64,000 nt of DNA from contig JAOTXY010000006.1 in NCBI GenBank assembly GCA_029862125.1, positions 1 through 64,000 on the forward strand, given 5' to 3'. A model generated the notes under the pieces. That model was not told the DNA's origin, made no database searches, and saw nothing but the letters and a program-made list of their open reading frames with translations. Positions 9,595-20,616 of the stretch are shown here, piece after piece. The first letter of the stretch is position 1. Each line of letters begins with the position of its first letter. The position numbers were made by a program, and so were the translations under genes. This DNA is from Gammaproteobacteria bacterium (GTDB lineage Bacteria > Pseudomonadota > Gammaproteobacteria > GCA-001735895).

Positions 9595-11661
9595 TCAGGA
9601 TTTTATCCGTGAGAAATCAGCGACCAGGCGGAAACTTTGCAACAGTTGATCGAGCAGTGCAAGCCGGTTGTCTTGCAAAGCCGCGTCATCAACCATCACC
9701 ATTACTTCGTCAAAGAAGGTATCAACCGCGGGTCGAAGTTCGGCAAGCTGTTCCAGCCCCTTTAAGTAGGCTCCACCGGAAACCTGTTTTGCAACCCCTG
9801 CTTTAAGCGCCTGAAGTTGCTTGAAAAGCTGTTTTTCTGCTTTCTCCTGCAATAACCCGGTATCGACGTCGGTCTCCACATGTTCCTGTTTTTTAAGAAT
9901 ATTACTGATTCGTTTATTCGCTGCCGCGAGCGCAGAAGCTGCTTCGTGACTTTGAAACTCCTGTACCGCCCGGATGCGTAAATCGCAGTCATAGAGCATA
10001 CCAGGACGGCTATAGGCAACCGCGTCAACGACATCGAAATCTATACCCTGTTCCTGGTAATAGGCGCGTTGGCGGTCAAACACGTATTCGATCACTTCTG
10101 CAATTGCCGCCTTTGCATCTACCTGTCTGAAATAACCATCGGCAGCAACCTGGCATAGATCGGCCAGGTCCAGGGGCAACTGGTTTTCGACGATGATACG
10201 CAACACCCCCAGCGCTGCACGGCGCAGCGCAAAGGGGTCCTTATCGCCACCAGGTTTTTCGCCAATCGCAAAAATTCCGACCAGACTATCGAGACGGTCG
10301 GCCAATGCGACCGCCTGTGCAATCGGGTCTTGCGGCACGCGGTCGCCTGCATGCCTGGGCCAGTAGTGCTGCTCGATCGCATCACATACCGACTGTTCTT
10401 CCTGCTGATGTTGCGCATAGTAACGTCCCATGACACCTTGCAGTTTCGGGAACTCACCCACCATATCACTCATCAAGTCCGCCTTGCTGAGATCCGCGGC
10501 ACGACGTACCAGGTCCTGGTCGACATCGGAAAAACTCGCGATGTACTTGGCAAGTCGGATAATTCGATTGGTCTTGTCCCCGAGGCTACCGAGCTTATCC
10601 TGGAAAACAACGCTATCGAGACGGATTCGCATCAGGTCGAGTCCCTGTTTCTGATCCTGGGCAAAGAAGAACCCGGCATCGGCAAAGCGCGGACGGATAA
10701 CACGTTCATTACCACTGACAACCACTTCGGGTTTACGGCTATCTATGTTGGAGATCGCGATGAAATGCGGCAACAACTCGCCTTTAGCGTCAAACAGCGC
10801 GAAGTACTTCTGGTTTTCCTGCATCGTGGAAACCAGCACTTCCACCGGAAGTTCAAGAAATTCGGCGTCAAATTCGCCGCAGACTGAAACCGGGTACTCG
10901 ACCAGTGCGGTGACTTCGTCGAGCAGCGCGTCGTCAATTTTTACCATGCCACCAAGTTTTGCAGCGGCTTTTTCAACCTGCTCGCGAATCATCTCTCGGC
11001 GTTGATTGAAGCTGGCGATAACCAACCCCCGGGAAATCAGTGTCTCTTCGTATTCTGAAGCGGAGGGTATTTCAAGTGCCAAAGGTGCGTGGAAACGATG
11101 CCCGAAACTGCGATTGCCAGAACGCAGACCGAAGATCTCCGCATCGACAACCTCGCTGCCGACCATCAGCACCAGCCACTTAACCGGCCGCACAAAAACA
11201 TCGCTGCGATCTCCCCAACGCATGCGTTTCGGAATTGGCAGACTGGATAGTGCGCCTGCCACCAGCTCCGGTATTAACTGGTCCAGGCTTCGTCCGGCCT
11301 GCTTATCGCAAAAGTACAGCCAACTGCCCTTTTCGGTCTGGCGACGCTCGAGCTTGTCAATATCGACACCACATGATGCAGCGAACCCGAGCGCTGCACG
11401 TGATGGATTTCCGTCGGCATCAAACGCCGCGTCAAGCGCCGGGCCGCGCTTTTCTATCAACTGCTCGGCCTGCTGCAAAGGGGTATCCCTTAACAACATT
11501 GCCAATCGTCGAGGGGTGGCAAACACTTCGACAGAATCCGGGGCAAGGTTATGCTCGGCTAAAGACTGCGTTACCAGGGAAGCAAAATTTTGTGCCAGCG
11601 ACTGCAGCACCCGCGGCGGTAATTCCTCGGTACCGATTTCGATCAGGCAGTCACTACTCAT
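9595..11661 (-). CDS. glyS: Glycyl-tRNA synthetase beta subunit
   Basis: [21 protein letters not shown]-terminus; full-length GlyS. Confidence 0.96.
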   Translation of the reverse strand: MSSDCLIEIGTEELPPRVLQSLAQNFASLVTQSLAEHNLAPDSVEVFATPRRLAMLLRDTPLQQAEQLIEKRGPALDAAFDADGNPSRAALGFAASCGVDIDKLERRQTEKGSWLYFCDKQAGRSLDQLIPELVAGALSSLPIPKRMRWGDRSDVFVRPVKWLVLMVGSEVVDAEIFGLRSGNRSFGHRFHAPLALEIPSASEYEETLISRGLVIASFNQRREMIREQVEKAAAKLGGMVKIDDALLDEVTALVEYPVSVCGEFDAEFLELPVEVLVSTMQENQKYFALFDAKGELLPHFIAISNIDSRKPEVVVSGNERVIRPRFADAGFFFAQDQKQGLDLMRIRLDSVVFQDKLGSLGDKTNRIIRLAKYIASFSDVDQDLVRRAADLSKADLMSDMVGEFPKLQGVMGRYYAQHQQEEQSVCDAIEQHYWPRHAGDRVPQDPIAQAVALADRLDSLVGIFAIGEKPGGDKDPFALRRAALGVLRIIVENQLPLDLADLCQVAADGYFRQVDAKAAIAEVIEYVFDRQRAYYQEQGIDFDVVDAVAYSRPGMLYDCDLRIRAVQEFQSHEAASALAAANKRISNILKKQEHVETDVDTGLLQEKAEKQLFKQLQALKAGVAKQVSGGAYLKGLEQLAELRPAVDTFFDEVMVMVDDAALQDNRLALLDQLLQSFRLVADFSRIKS

Positions 11662-12577
11662 CAGCAACGTCCTTTTTAATCAGGGGAAACCCAAGTGCCG
11701 CGCGTGATTCATAGTAGCACTCGGCAACGCTACGCGACAGGCCGCGTACCCGCAGAATAAAACGTTGCCGTTCAGTCACCGAAATCGCATGTCGGGCATC
11801 GAGCAGATTAAAAGCATGCGAAGCTTTCATGACCTGCTCGTAAGCAGGCAGTGGCAGTTTTTTCTCGACCAGCAGTTGGCTTTGTTTTTCGCAAACATCA
11901 AACCAGTGAAACAGTGCATCGGTATCGGCAAGCTCGAAATTATAGGTCGATTGCTCAACTTCGTTTTGATGATAAATATCGCCGTAGGTCACTACCCCCT
12001 GTGGCCCTCGACCCCAAACCAGGTCGAAAATACTGTCGACACCCTGCAGGTACATCGCCAGTCGCTCGATACCGTAGGTGATTTCACCTGATACCGGCTG
12101 ACACTCCAGTCCACCGACCTGTTGAAAATAAGTGAACTGGCTGACTTCCATGCCGTTCAACCAGATTTCCCAGCCCAGCCCCCAGGCGCCGAGTGTCGGT
12201 GACTCCCAGTCGTCCTCGACGAAGCGAATATCATGCACCAATGGTTCGAAGCCAAGCGCCTCGAGCGAACCAAGGTACAGTTCCTGAAAATTGTCCGGCG
12301 AAGGTTTCAACAATACCTGGAACTGGAAATAATGCTGCAACCGGTTGGGATTTTCGCCATAACGCCCATCGGTCGGTCGACGGCTCGGCTGCACGTAAGC
12401 GGCACGCCAGGGCTCCGGGCCGATTGCACGTATAAAGGTTGCCGGATGGAAGGTACCGGCGCCGACCTCCATATCCAGGGGCTGCAAAATCACACAGCCC
12501 TGCTCGGACCAGTAATTTTGCAAGGTCTGGATCAGGCCCTGGAAGCTACTCAATTCGGTCGCTGGCAACTCGCTCAT
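11654..12577 (-). CDS. glyQ: Glycyl-tRNA synthetase alpha subunit
   Basis: [38 protein letters not shown]; overlaps glyS. Confidence 0.97.
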   Translation of the reverse strand: MSELPATELSSFQGLIQTLQNYWSEQGCVILQPLDMEVGAGTFHPATFIRAIGPEPWRAAYVQPSRRPTDGRYGENPNRLQHYFQFQVLLKPSPDNFQELYLGSLEALGFEPLVHDIRFVEDDWESPTLGAWGLGWEIWLNGMEVSQFTYFQQVGGLECQPVSGEITYGIERLAMYLQGVDSIFDLVWGRGPQGVVTYGDIYHQNEVEQSTYNFELADTDALFHWFDVCEKQSQLLVEKKLPLPAYEQVMKASHAFNLLDARHAISVTERQRFILRVRGLSRSVAECYYESRAALGFPLIKKDVADE

Positions 12578-12670
12578 TTAATTCACTGGTCAAAAGTGCA
12601 TGATTATAACTAACTGGCGTTTTTTACTCATTCATTTTCCTATCTTATTGTGTTGTGTTTTGAAGCGACT

Positions 12671-13204
12671 ATGATACTGCACATGCAGAACATCATCGGC
12701 CAGTGGCTGCTTAGCCTCAAGCATTACATATTGATGTGCCTGCTGCTTTCCAGCCCCGAACGCCTGCCTTACAATCCATATTGTGTCGCCCTTAGCGTAT
12801 TCGCTTATTTTCTGATCGGAATGTTGCTGATCGATGAACAACGCAGCTACGCAGTGGTATGTGCACAGATATTCCTGGAACTCGGGATGCTGGGCCTGAT
12901 CGCTTACTGGGGATTGCGCTGGAAAAAATCGCTCGAACGATTGCTGCAAACCTTTTCGGCCCTGGTCGGCGTCAACGTGATTATTACCCTGGTCACGATC
13001 CCGATCTATCGCAGCGTGACGAATAATGAAACCAGTATAGAGAATGTTCTGATCTACGTGACCCTGGCCATCCTGATCTGGAACCTGGCGGTTTTGTCGT
13101 TGATCTTTAAGCGCGCTTTTTCAATCTCTACCCATCTTTCAGCTATGATATCTTTTAATTATTTCGTGCTTTATCAATTCGTAGTGATCTGGTTCGCCTG
13201 GTGA
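12671..13204 (+). CDS. Hypothetical integral membrane protein (four predicted TM helices)
   Basis: Hydrophobic segments throughout; overlaps mpl start. Confidence 0.6.
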   Translation: MILHMQNIIGQWLLSLKHYILMCLLLSSPERLPYNPYCVALSVFAYFLIGMLLIDEQRSYAVVCAQIFLELGMLGLIAYWGLRWKKSLERLLQTFSALVGVNVIITLVTIPIYRSVTNNETSIENVLIYVTLAILIWNLAVLSLIFKRAFSISTHLSAMISFNYFVLYQFVVIWFAW

Positions 13205-14538
13205 AGATTTATATTCTTGGTATTTGCGGTACCTTCATGGCCGGCATAGCTCAAATAGCGCGTGAGCTTGGTTGTGAAGTAGCAGGTTCCGATGCCAACG
13301 TTTACCCCCCGATGAGCACCCAACTGGAGCAAGCCGGAATCGAGCTAGATCATGGCTACGACGCCGATGCCTTACCTGAGGACTGTGACGTTTTTATCGT
13401 CGGCAATGCTGTTACGCGCGGCAATCCTCAATTCGAAGCCATACTCGAGCGTGGATTGCGCTATACATCGGGTCCTCAATGGCTTTACGAAGCGGTACTG
13501 CAAAAGCGCTGGGTACTGGCGGTTGCCGGGACGCATGGCAAGACTACGGCCAGCAGCATGCTCGCCTGGATACTCGATGATGCCGGGCTAGATCCGGGCT
13601 ACCTGATCGGTGGTATCTGCCAGAATTTTTCGCAATCGGCAAAACTCGGTAGCGATCCATTCTTCGTGATCGAGGCTGATGAATACGACTCGGCGCTGTT
13701 CGATAAGCGCTCCAAGTTCATTCACTACCACCCGCGCACGCTGATTTTGAACAATCTCGAATTCGACCACGCCGATATCTTTGAAGACCTGGCCGCGATT
13801 AAGCGACAGTTTCACCACCTGGTGCGAACCCTGCCCGGGAGCGCTCTGGTTATCGTCAATCACGATGATGAAGCGTTACGAGATGTCCTGGCGATGGGTT
13901 GCTGGAGCCAGCAATCGAATTTCTCCAGCGTCGATCCGAATGCTGATTTTTTTCTCGATAAGGAAAACACACTGCACCAGGGCCCAAACAGCCATGCGCT
14001 GGAACTATCCCAACAGGGGCAGTTCAACGCAGCAAACGCAAGCGCAGCAATTATCGCCGCTCGTCATGCCGGGGTAAGCATCGAAGTTTCGCTCGACGCC
14101 ATGCGCCGGTTCGCCGGGGTTAAACGTCGCCAGGAAGTGATCGCCGAAATTAACGGCGTCACAATCGTCGATGACTTTGCCCATCACCCGACCGCAATCG
14201 CGTTAACCCTGGAGGCACTGAAAGGAGCCACTGCCGGCCGCCTGATCGGTGTGCTGGATATACGTTCCAATACCATGAAAATGGGCACGCATGGGAACGA
14301 ACTTGGTCAATCATTCGCCGCGGCTGACCTGATTTTGTTATGCGAAAACCCTGATTTAAATTGGGATATCGCGAAAATTGCAGAAACTGCATCTACAATA
14401 GTAGAAGTTAAAAACGATACACAACAGATTATCGACTACCTGCTGCAAAATTGTGAGCAGGGAGATCAAATCGTTATTATGAGCAATGGCGGTTTTGATA
14501 ATATTCATCAACGTCTTATTCAAGCGCTGCAAAACTAG
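13201..14538 (+). CDS. mpl: UDP-N-acetylmuramate:L-alanyl-gamma-D-glutamyl-meso-diaminopimelate ligase
   Basis: MKIYILGICGTFMAGIAQIARELGCEVAGSDANVYPPMSTQLE; GTHGKTTASSM ATP motif. Confidence 0.95.
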   Translation: MKIYILGICGTFMAGIAQIARELGCEVAGSDANVYPPMSTQLEQAGIELDHGYDADALPEDCDVFIVGNAVTRGNPQFEAILERGLRYTSGPQWLYEAVLQKRWVLAVAGTHGKTTASSMLAWILDDAGLDPGYLIGGICQNFSQSAKLGSDPFFVIEADEYDSALFDKRSKFIHYHPRTLILNNLEFDHADIFEDLAAIKRQFHHLVRTLPGSALVIVNHDDEALRDVLAMGCWSQQSNFSSVDPNADFFLDKENTLHQGPNSHALELSQQGQFNAANASAAIIAARHAGVSIEVSLDAMRRFAGVKRRQEVIAEINGVTIVDDFAHHPTAIALTLEALKGATAGRLIGVLDIRSNTMKMGTHGNELGQSFAAADLILLCENPDLNWDIAKIAETASTIVEVKNDTQQIIDYLLQNCEQGDQIVIMSNGGFDNIHQRLIQALQN

Positions 14539-14547
14539 AAATCGGGT

Positions 14548-15858
14548 ATGTCCGACAAATCACAAAGACCGACAAAGATCGCCAAGTATGAAGTTAAACG
14601 CCGCATCGGACGTGGTTCCATGGGTGTCGTTTACGAGGCTTTCGATCCTTTCGTTCAGCGCACTGTCGCGATCAAGGTCGCGCATTCGGCTGCAGATATG
14701 GATACCGCAACCAAGCAAAAATTACGCGAAGGTTTTTTTGCCGAGGTCTATAGCGCGGGGCGTATGCATCATCCCTCAGTGGTTAGCGTATACGATGCCG
14801 GGCAGGAAGAAGATCTCAATTACATCGTCATGGAATTCGTCGACGGTGTGACCTTGCAGGAATACGTTGCCGGGAATAGAGTCCTCACTCCCAACCAGGT
14901 TGTCGATGTCATCTATCAATGCGCCAAGGGCCTCGATTACGTACATCGTGAAGGCATTATCCATCGCGATCTGAAACCGGGTAACATCATGCTGAGTAAC
15001 GATGGCGAAGTGAAAATCATGGATTTCAGTATTGCCCATGTCGATGTCGGTTTCGAGGGCCATGACACCGAGGTGCAGGGATCACCGATGTATATGCCTC
15101 CAGAACAATTATCCGAAGAAAAACGCCTGGTGGCACAATCAGATATTTACTCACTCGGTGCGGTGATGTACGCGTTGCTGGCGAAAAAAGCACCCTACAA
15201 GGCAGGCAGCCTGGAGTCCCTGATATACAAAATCAGTAACCTGGATCCCGATCCGGTCATGGAGATCAATCCCGAGGTGCCGCAGCACATCGCCGATATT
15301 GTCGAGAAATCGATGCAGAAAATTATCTATGATCGATATGAAACAGCCTATCAGCTGGCGACGGACCTGAGCAATTCCTTCGGCCGCTTACGCGGCGTCG
15401 GTGAGCGTATCGACATGCAGGAGAAATGGAAGACGCTGCGCTATCTCGCATTCTTCAAGGATTTCAGTGACGAACAAATTACCGAGGTTGTCAACGCCAG
15501 CGAATGGACCGAGTTCAAGAAGGGAGAGGTTATTGTGACCGAGGGCGAACAGGAAACGGCGTTTTACATCATTGCCAAGGGTGGTGTAGAAGTCGTCAAG
15601 AATGAAAAGGTCGTTGGCATGATGAAACAGGGTGACTGTTTTGGCGAAATCGCTTTTCTCACGCGTCAGCCTCGCAACGCTACTATCGTGGCACGTACCG
15701 AAGTCTCACTGATGCGGGTGAGCACATCGTTAATGGAACAGGCTTCTACAGAAACCCAATTGCGCTATTATCGCATCTTTCTCGAAAACCTGATTGCGCG
15801 ACTTTCCCAGGCCACCGATAAACTGGTTGAAGCAGAAATAGCCATAACCGAGCCATGA
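14548..15858 (+). CDS. Serine/threonine protein kinase with C-terminal cyclic-nucleotide-binding domain
   Basis: GRGSMGVVYEAFD, VAIKV, IIHRDLKPGNIM, DFSIAH kinase motifs; C-terminal GDCFGEIAFLTRQPRNATIVARTEVSLMRV cNMP-binding cassette; no TM. Confidence 0.9.
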   Translation: MSDKSQRPTKIAKYEVKRRIGRGSMGVVYEAFDPFVQRTVAIKVAHSAADMDTATKQKLREGFFAEVYSAGRMHHPSVVSVYDAGQEEDLNYIVMEFVDGVTLQEYVAGNRVLTPNQVVDVIYQCAKGLDYVHREGIIHRDLKPGNIMLSNDGEVKIMDFSIAHVDVGFEGHDTEVQGSPMYMPPEQLSEEKRLVAQSDIYSLGAVMYALLAKKAPYKAGSLESLIYKISNLDPDPVMEINPEVPQHIADIVEKSMQKIIYDRYETAYQLATDLSNSFGRLRGVGERIDMQEKWKTLRYLAFFKDFSDEQITEVVNASEWTEFKKGEVIVTEGEQETAFYIIAKGGVEVVKNEKVVGMMKQGDCFGEIAFLTRQPRNATIVARTEVSLMRVSTSLMEQASTETQLRYYRIFLENLIARLSQATDKLVEAEIAITEP

Positions 15859-16460
15859 CCCCAACAACAATTACTCTGGCGATGACTGGAGCCTCAGGCG
15901 CCGAATACACACTGCGCCTGTTTGATTGCTGCCTGCAAAATAACATCAAGGTTCAGTTTATTACCTCACAGCCTGGTCAGATCGTACTGGGCATGGAAAC
16001 CGAGTTGAAATTATCTGGGTCACCTCAGAAAATGCAGCAAAAGCTCGCTGAATATTTCGACGCCGATCCAGCCCTGATAAGTGTTTACTCAAAAGACCAG
16101 TGGACCGCGCCACCGGCAAGCGGGTCCTCGGTCGCCGACGCAATGGTAGTATGCCCATGCAGCATGGGTAGCCTTGCATCAATTGCCGTTGGCAGCAGCG
16201 AAAACCTGATTCATCGCGCCGCCGATGTGACCATCAAGGAACGTCGAACCTTGATCCTGGTGCCGCGGGAAACCCCCTTCTCCAGTATTCATCTCGAGAA
16301 CATGCTCAAACTGTCACGCCTCGGGGTAGTGATACTGCCGCCCAATCCCGGGTTTTACCACGGTGCCAGTTCTGTTGCCGAGCTGGTAGATTTTATAGTC
16401 GCACGCATTCTCGACCAGCTTGGTATTGATAATGACCTGTCCCCGCGTTGGGGGGAATGA
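15855..16460 (+). CDS. ubiX: Flavin prenyltransferase UbiX
   Basis: AMTGASGAEYTLRL, CPCSMGSLASIAVGSSENLIHRAADVTIKERR; ATGA overlap with kinase. Confidence 0.93.
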   Translation: MTPTTITLAMTGASGAEYTLRLFDCCLQNNIKVQFITSQPGQIVLGMETELKLSGSPQKMQQKLAEYFDADPALISVYSKDQWTAPPASGSSVADAMVVCPCSMGSLASIAVGSSENLIHRAADVTIKERRTLILVPRETPFSSIHLENMLKLSRLGVVILPPNPGFYHGASSVAELVDFIVARILDQLGIDNDLSPRWGE

Positions 16461-16485
16461 ACAGGCGCTGAAGCAATGACCAACC

Positions 16486-17085
16486 ATGGCTGAAATTCCT
16501 CTGTTCCCGCTGAAAACCGTTTTGCTGCCCGGCAATACGCTGGAACTTAAAGTTTTCGAAACTCGCTACCTCGACATGATCGCTACCTGCATGCGCGAGA
16601 ACAGTCCGTTTGGCGTGGTATTGATTCACCAGGGAGATGAAACTGCAATCGATACAGATATCTACTCGATCGGGACAACCGCCGCCATCAATGACTGGGA
16701 GAATCGGGCTGATGGTCTGTTAGGGATCACCGCCCTGGGTGTCGAGCGTTTTGAGATATTGTCAACCCATACCCAAGACGACGGCCTGACGTTTGCGGAC
16801 ACTAAAATCCTGGATGAAGATAGTACCCATGAAATGCCTGAACAATTTGCCTATATGCTGGAGCTTCTCGACCATGTGAGTGCCCACGAGGGTCGAATTC
16901 GTGATGACGACCAGGGCTTTTGTGCAATTCTCTACCAGCTGATTTACCTGCTACCGCTGGAGACAGCACTGAAACAGCGCCTGCTCGAAATCCCCGACTG
17001 TAATGATCGCGCGCTGATTCTGCATGCCGAGCTGATTCGGCTCGGAGTGATTCAATACATCAAACCCGAATCTACCCAGCTTTAA
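16486..17085 (+). CDS. LON N-terminal (substrate-binding) domain protein
   Basis: IPLFPLKTVLLPGNTLELKVFETRYLDMIATCMRENSPFGVVLI. Confidence 0.88.
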   Translation: MAEIPLFPLKTVLLPGNTLELKVFETRYLDMIATCMRENSPFGVVLIHQGDETAIDTDIYSIGTTAAINDWENRADGLLGITALGVERFEILSTHTQDDGLTFADTKILDEDSTHEMPEQFAYMLELLDHVSAHEGRIRDDDQGFCAILYQLIYLLPLETALKQRLLEIPDCNDRALILHAELIRLGVIQYIKPESTQL

Positions 17086-17154
17086 GCCCGGGGGTTCCAA
17101 TTCGTCGCAAGCGGGCATAGACTCCTTCTGCCTAGTCTAAAGGAGACAGCTGCA

Positions 17155-17718
17155 ATGAAAAGACTCGTATTTGCAACATGGCTTTGCCTGTTTTGCCCCT
17201 TAGCTCAGGCGGCTGAACTCTCCGGTGTTTTCGTCGCTGATGAAATCAAAACTGGCGATGGCCAGTCCCTGGTCCTTAACGGCATGGGTTTGCGTGAAAA
17301 ATTATGGGTAGACGTTTACGTGGGCTCGCTTTACCTGCCGAGCAAGTCCGGCGATGTCGCTGAAATTCTGTCAAAACCGGGGCCTTGGCGGGTGCAACTT
17401 GATTTTGTCTACAAGGAAGTCTCTCAAGAGAAACTTCTAAAAGGTTGGCGTGAGGGTTTCGAGAAAAATCAGGATTCCGAAACCTTGAAACAACTTCAGT
17501 CACGCATTGATGAATTCTACGCTTACTTTGATACCAACGCCGTCAAAAAAGATCAGTACATTTTCGACTATTTACCTGCACAGGGAACCCGGATCAGCAA
17601 GAACCAGCAGCAACTGGGCTTGATCCCGGGTGAGGATTTCAGGAACGCTTTACTTGAAATCTGGCTCGGTAATTATCCTGCGGATAAGAAGCTGAAAAAA
17701 GGCATGCTCGGGCTCTAA
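17155..17718 (+). CDS. Chalcone isomerase-like periplasmic protein
   Basis: Signal peptide; LVLNGMGLREKLWVDVYVGSLYLP, GEDFRNALLEIWLGNYPADKKLKKGMLG. Confidence 0.85.
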   Translation: MKRLVFATWLCLFCPLAQAAELSGVFVADEIKTGDGQSLVLNGMGLREKLWVDVYVGSLYLPSKSGDVAEILSKPGPWRVQLDFVYKEVSQEKLLKGWREGFEKNQDSETLKQLQSRIDEFYAYFDTNAVKKDQYIFDYLPAQGTRISKNQQQLGLIPGEDFRNALLEIWLGNYPADKKLKKGMLGL

Positions 17719-17734
17719 GAATCGTCTTTGCTGT

Positions 17735-19015
17735 TTAGAGTTCGGCGAAAGTGGCGGCGGCGGCCTCGATGGTCTGTTCGATCTCCGCTGCACCGTGCAT
17801 CGCACTGACGAATCCCGCTTCGTAAGCAGACGGCGCCAGGTAAATACCGCGCGCCAGCATGCCATGGAAGAATTTTTTGAAGAGCTCGGTATCGCAAGCG
17901 CTCACCTGGCTAAATCTCGTCACTTCCGGCTGATCGGTAAAAAACAGGCCGAACATTGCGCCTACCTGGTTGGCGCGCAAGGCGATACCATTGGCTTCGG
18001 CCGCCCCCAAAATACCATTCACCAGTTGCCCGGTTCGTTGCGCCAGGTCTTCGAAAAATCCCGGGCGCGATATGATTTCGAGATTTTTTAACCCGGCCGC
18101 CATCGCCACCGGGTTACCTGACAGAGTGCCCGCCTGGTAAACAGGCCCCAGCGGCGCAATATGGCTCATGATTTCATGCTTGCCGCCAAAAGCACCGACC
18201 GGCATCCCGGCGCCGATGACTTTACCAAGCGTGGTTAAATCAGGAACGATATCATAGCGTTCCTGGGCACCCCCGAGTCCAACCCGAAAACCGGTCATGA
18301 CTTCATCGAAGATCAGTACGCTCGATGATTCATCGCAACATTCCCGCAGCGTCTGTAAAAAGCCCGCGGCCGGTGGCACACAGTTCATATTGCCGGCTAC
18401 GGGTTCAACAATCACGCAGGCAATTTCAGCACCGATCTCGGTAAACACCTGCTTAACCTGGTCGGCATTGTTGTATTCGAGCGTGACGGTATGATCGGCA
18501 AGCACGGACGGAACTCCGGGTGAGCTCGGCACTCCCAGCGTCAAGGCACCCGAACCTGCCTTGATCAACAGGGAATCCGCATGCCCGTGGTAGCAACCCT
18601 CGAACTTGATGATCTTGTCACGCCCGGTGTATCCACGCGCGAGACGGATCGCACTCATGGTTGCTTCCGTACCCGAACAGGTCATACGCACCAGGTCGAT
18701 GTTTGACATCAATTCACAGATGCGCTGCGCCAGCTGTACCTCGAGCGGCGACGGTGCGCCAAAACTCAAACCTTTGTGCACGGTCTCGCTAACGGCAGCG
18801 ATGATTTCGGGATGCGCATGACCGCATATCATCGGTCCCCAGGAGCCAACATAGTCGATATAACGCCTACCATCGACGTCAACCAGGTAGGCACCCTCGG
18901 CATGATCGATAAACGGTGGCGTACCTCCAACCGCGGCAAATGCGCGCACCGGTGAATTAACCCCGCCTGGGATTACTTTTACAGCCTGTTCAAACAGTTT
19001 TTCGGAGTGATTCAT
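17735..19015 (-). CDS. hemL: Glutamate-1-semialdehyde 2,1-aminomutase
   Basis: [26 protein letters not shown] Lys motif [18 protein letters not shown]. Confidence 0.97.
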   Translation of the reverse strand: MNHSEKLFEQAVKVIPGGVNSPVRAFAAVGGTPPFIDHAEGAYLVDVDGRRYIDYVGSWGPMICGHAHPEIIAAVSETVHKGLSFGAPSPLEVQLAQRICELMSNIDLVRMTCSGTEATMSAIRLARGYTGRDKIIKFEGCYHGHADSLLIKAGSGALTLGVPSSPGVPSVLADHTVTLEYNNADQVKQVFTEIGAEIACVIVEPVAGNMNCVPPAAGFLQTLRECCDESSSVLIFDEVMTGFRVGLGGAQERYDIVPDLTTLGKVIGAGMPVGAFGGKHEIMSHIAPLGPVYQAGTLSGNPVAMAAGLKNLEIISRPGFFEDLAQRTGQLVNGILGAAEANGIALRANQVGAMFGLFFTDQPEVTRFSQVSACDTELFKKFFHGMLARGIYLAPSAYEAGFVSAMHGAAEIEQTIEAAAATFAEL

Positions 19016-19059
19016 GGCTTTTCAAACGAAACTAAACGGTACCCACATCATACAATAAA

Positions 19060-20616
19060 CTAGCCGGGACGATCGCGGATTTCGAAACGCCGTGCCGCTA
19101 TCAGAATCAGCAACAATGCCGGAATGCCAAGAATTGCAGTGACCAGGAAGAAGCTGGGGTACCCGATCGCATCGACCATCGATCCCGAGTACCCGCCCAA
19201 TACCTTTGGAATCAGGGTCATCAACGAGGTAAAGATAGCGAACTGCATCGCGGTGAAGGAGACATTGGTCAGGCTCGACAGGAAGGCGACGAACGCAGCG
19301 CTCGCAATGCCCGCCGACAGGTTATCGGCAGAGATTACGACGTAAAGCCAGAACATATCGTAGCCGATGCTTGCCAGCAGCATGAACAGCAAATTGGTCG
19401 CGGCCGCGAGCACCGCGCCCAACAGCAGGACACGCATCACGCCGAAACGAAGCGCGAGCAATCCCCCGAGGAAACCGCCGGCGATAGTCATCAACAAGCC
19501 GAAGGTTTTGACCACGCTGGCAATTTCGGTTTTGCTGAAACCGAGATCCTGGTAGAAGACGTTTGAAATAACTCCAAGAACGATATCGGAAATTCGATAA
19601 AGTCCGATCAATGCGAGCAATATCCAGGCCAGTGACCAGCCGTAACGACTGAAGAAATCACGAATCGGCATCAGGTAGGTACGCTCCACCATCGCATAAC
19701 CGACAATGCCGGATTTGACCAGCACTAATGCCAGCAGCCACATAACCAGCAATGCCAGCGCAAGACGCAGGGATTCCACCAACAGCGCGGCCAGGAACGG
19801 GTTGGCAAGGACCGCACCCAGAGATGACTTGACACTACCGGCAATATCCCCCGAAAAAAAGAAAACACCGACGAATCCCCCTATCGCGACCACGAACATC
19901 AGTAAAAATTGTAAATAGTCCTGATTGGTACCAGCAACACTGTCTCTCTCTGCTCTTTGCGGTTCATCGATTACCAGTGTGGTGGCGACACCTATCAGCA
20001 TCGCAAGTGCCATTGCGCAGTAGGTCCACTGCCATGCCTGGTAGTCATAGGCTTCGCCACTGGTGCCAAACCAGTCGGCGAGGTATAGCGAGCCTGCACC
20101 CGCTACCAGCATACCGATACGATAACCAGCGATATAGGTTGCAGACATCATTGCCTGTAATTCAACTTCGGCCGATTCGATACGATAGGCATCGATGACG
20201 ATATCCTGGGTTGCCGAGGAGAAACCGAGTAAAATCGCGGCCAGCGCCATCAGGGTCAAACTCGATTGATTCGCCGCGGGGTCAATCGATGCCATGGCAA
20301 GGATTGCAACAATGATCGCGAATTGCGCAGTCAATATCCAGGCGCGCCGGCGACCGAGCATCCGGGTCAACCAGGGCAAGGGTAATTGATCAACCAGGGG
20401 CGCCCACACGAATTTGAACGAATAGCCAAGCGCGGCCCAGCTGAAATAAGTCACCGCGGCACGTTCAGCCCCGGCTTCACGCAGCCACAGGCTCAGTGAT
20501 GAGAAGATAAGCAACAGCGGGATGCCGGCTGAAAAACCGAGGAATAGCATCGTCACCACACGTCGATGAAAAAATAACCTGAGCGTGGAAACGGATTGCA
20601 GATTGCTCTGCTGCAC
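19060..20616 (-). CDS. AmpG-like MFS permease
   Basis: GFSAGIPLLLIFSSLSLWLREAG; about 12-14 hydrophobic segments; SSATQDIVIDAYRIE motif. Confidence 0.85.
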   Translation of the reverse strand: MQQSNLQSVSTLRLFFHRRVVTMLFLGFSAGIPLLLIFSSLSLWLREAGAERAAVTYFSWAALGYSFKFVWAPLVDQLPLPWLTRMLGRRRAWILTAQFAIIVAILAMASIDPAANQSSLTLMALAAILLGFSSATQDIVIDAYRIESAEVELQAMMSATYIAGYRIGMLVAGAGSLYLADWFGTSGEAYDYQAWQWTYCAMALAMLIGVATTLVIDEPQRAERDSVAGTNQDYLQFLLMFVVAIGGFVGVFFFSGDIAGSVKSSLGAVLANPFLAALLVESLRLALALLVMWLLALVLVKSGIVGYAMVERTYLMPIRDFFSRYGWSLAWILLALIGLYRISDIVLGVISNVFYQDLGFSKTEIASVVKTFGLLMTIAGGFLGGLLALRFGVMRVLLLGAVLAAATNLLFMLLASIGYDMFWLYVVISADNLSAGIASAAFVAFLSSLTNVSFTAMQFAIFTSLMTLIPKVLGGYSGSMVDAIGYPSFFLVTAILGIPALLLILIAARRFEIRDRPG

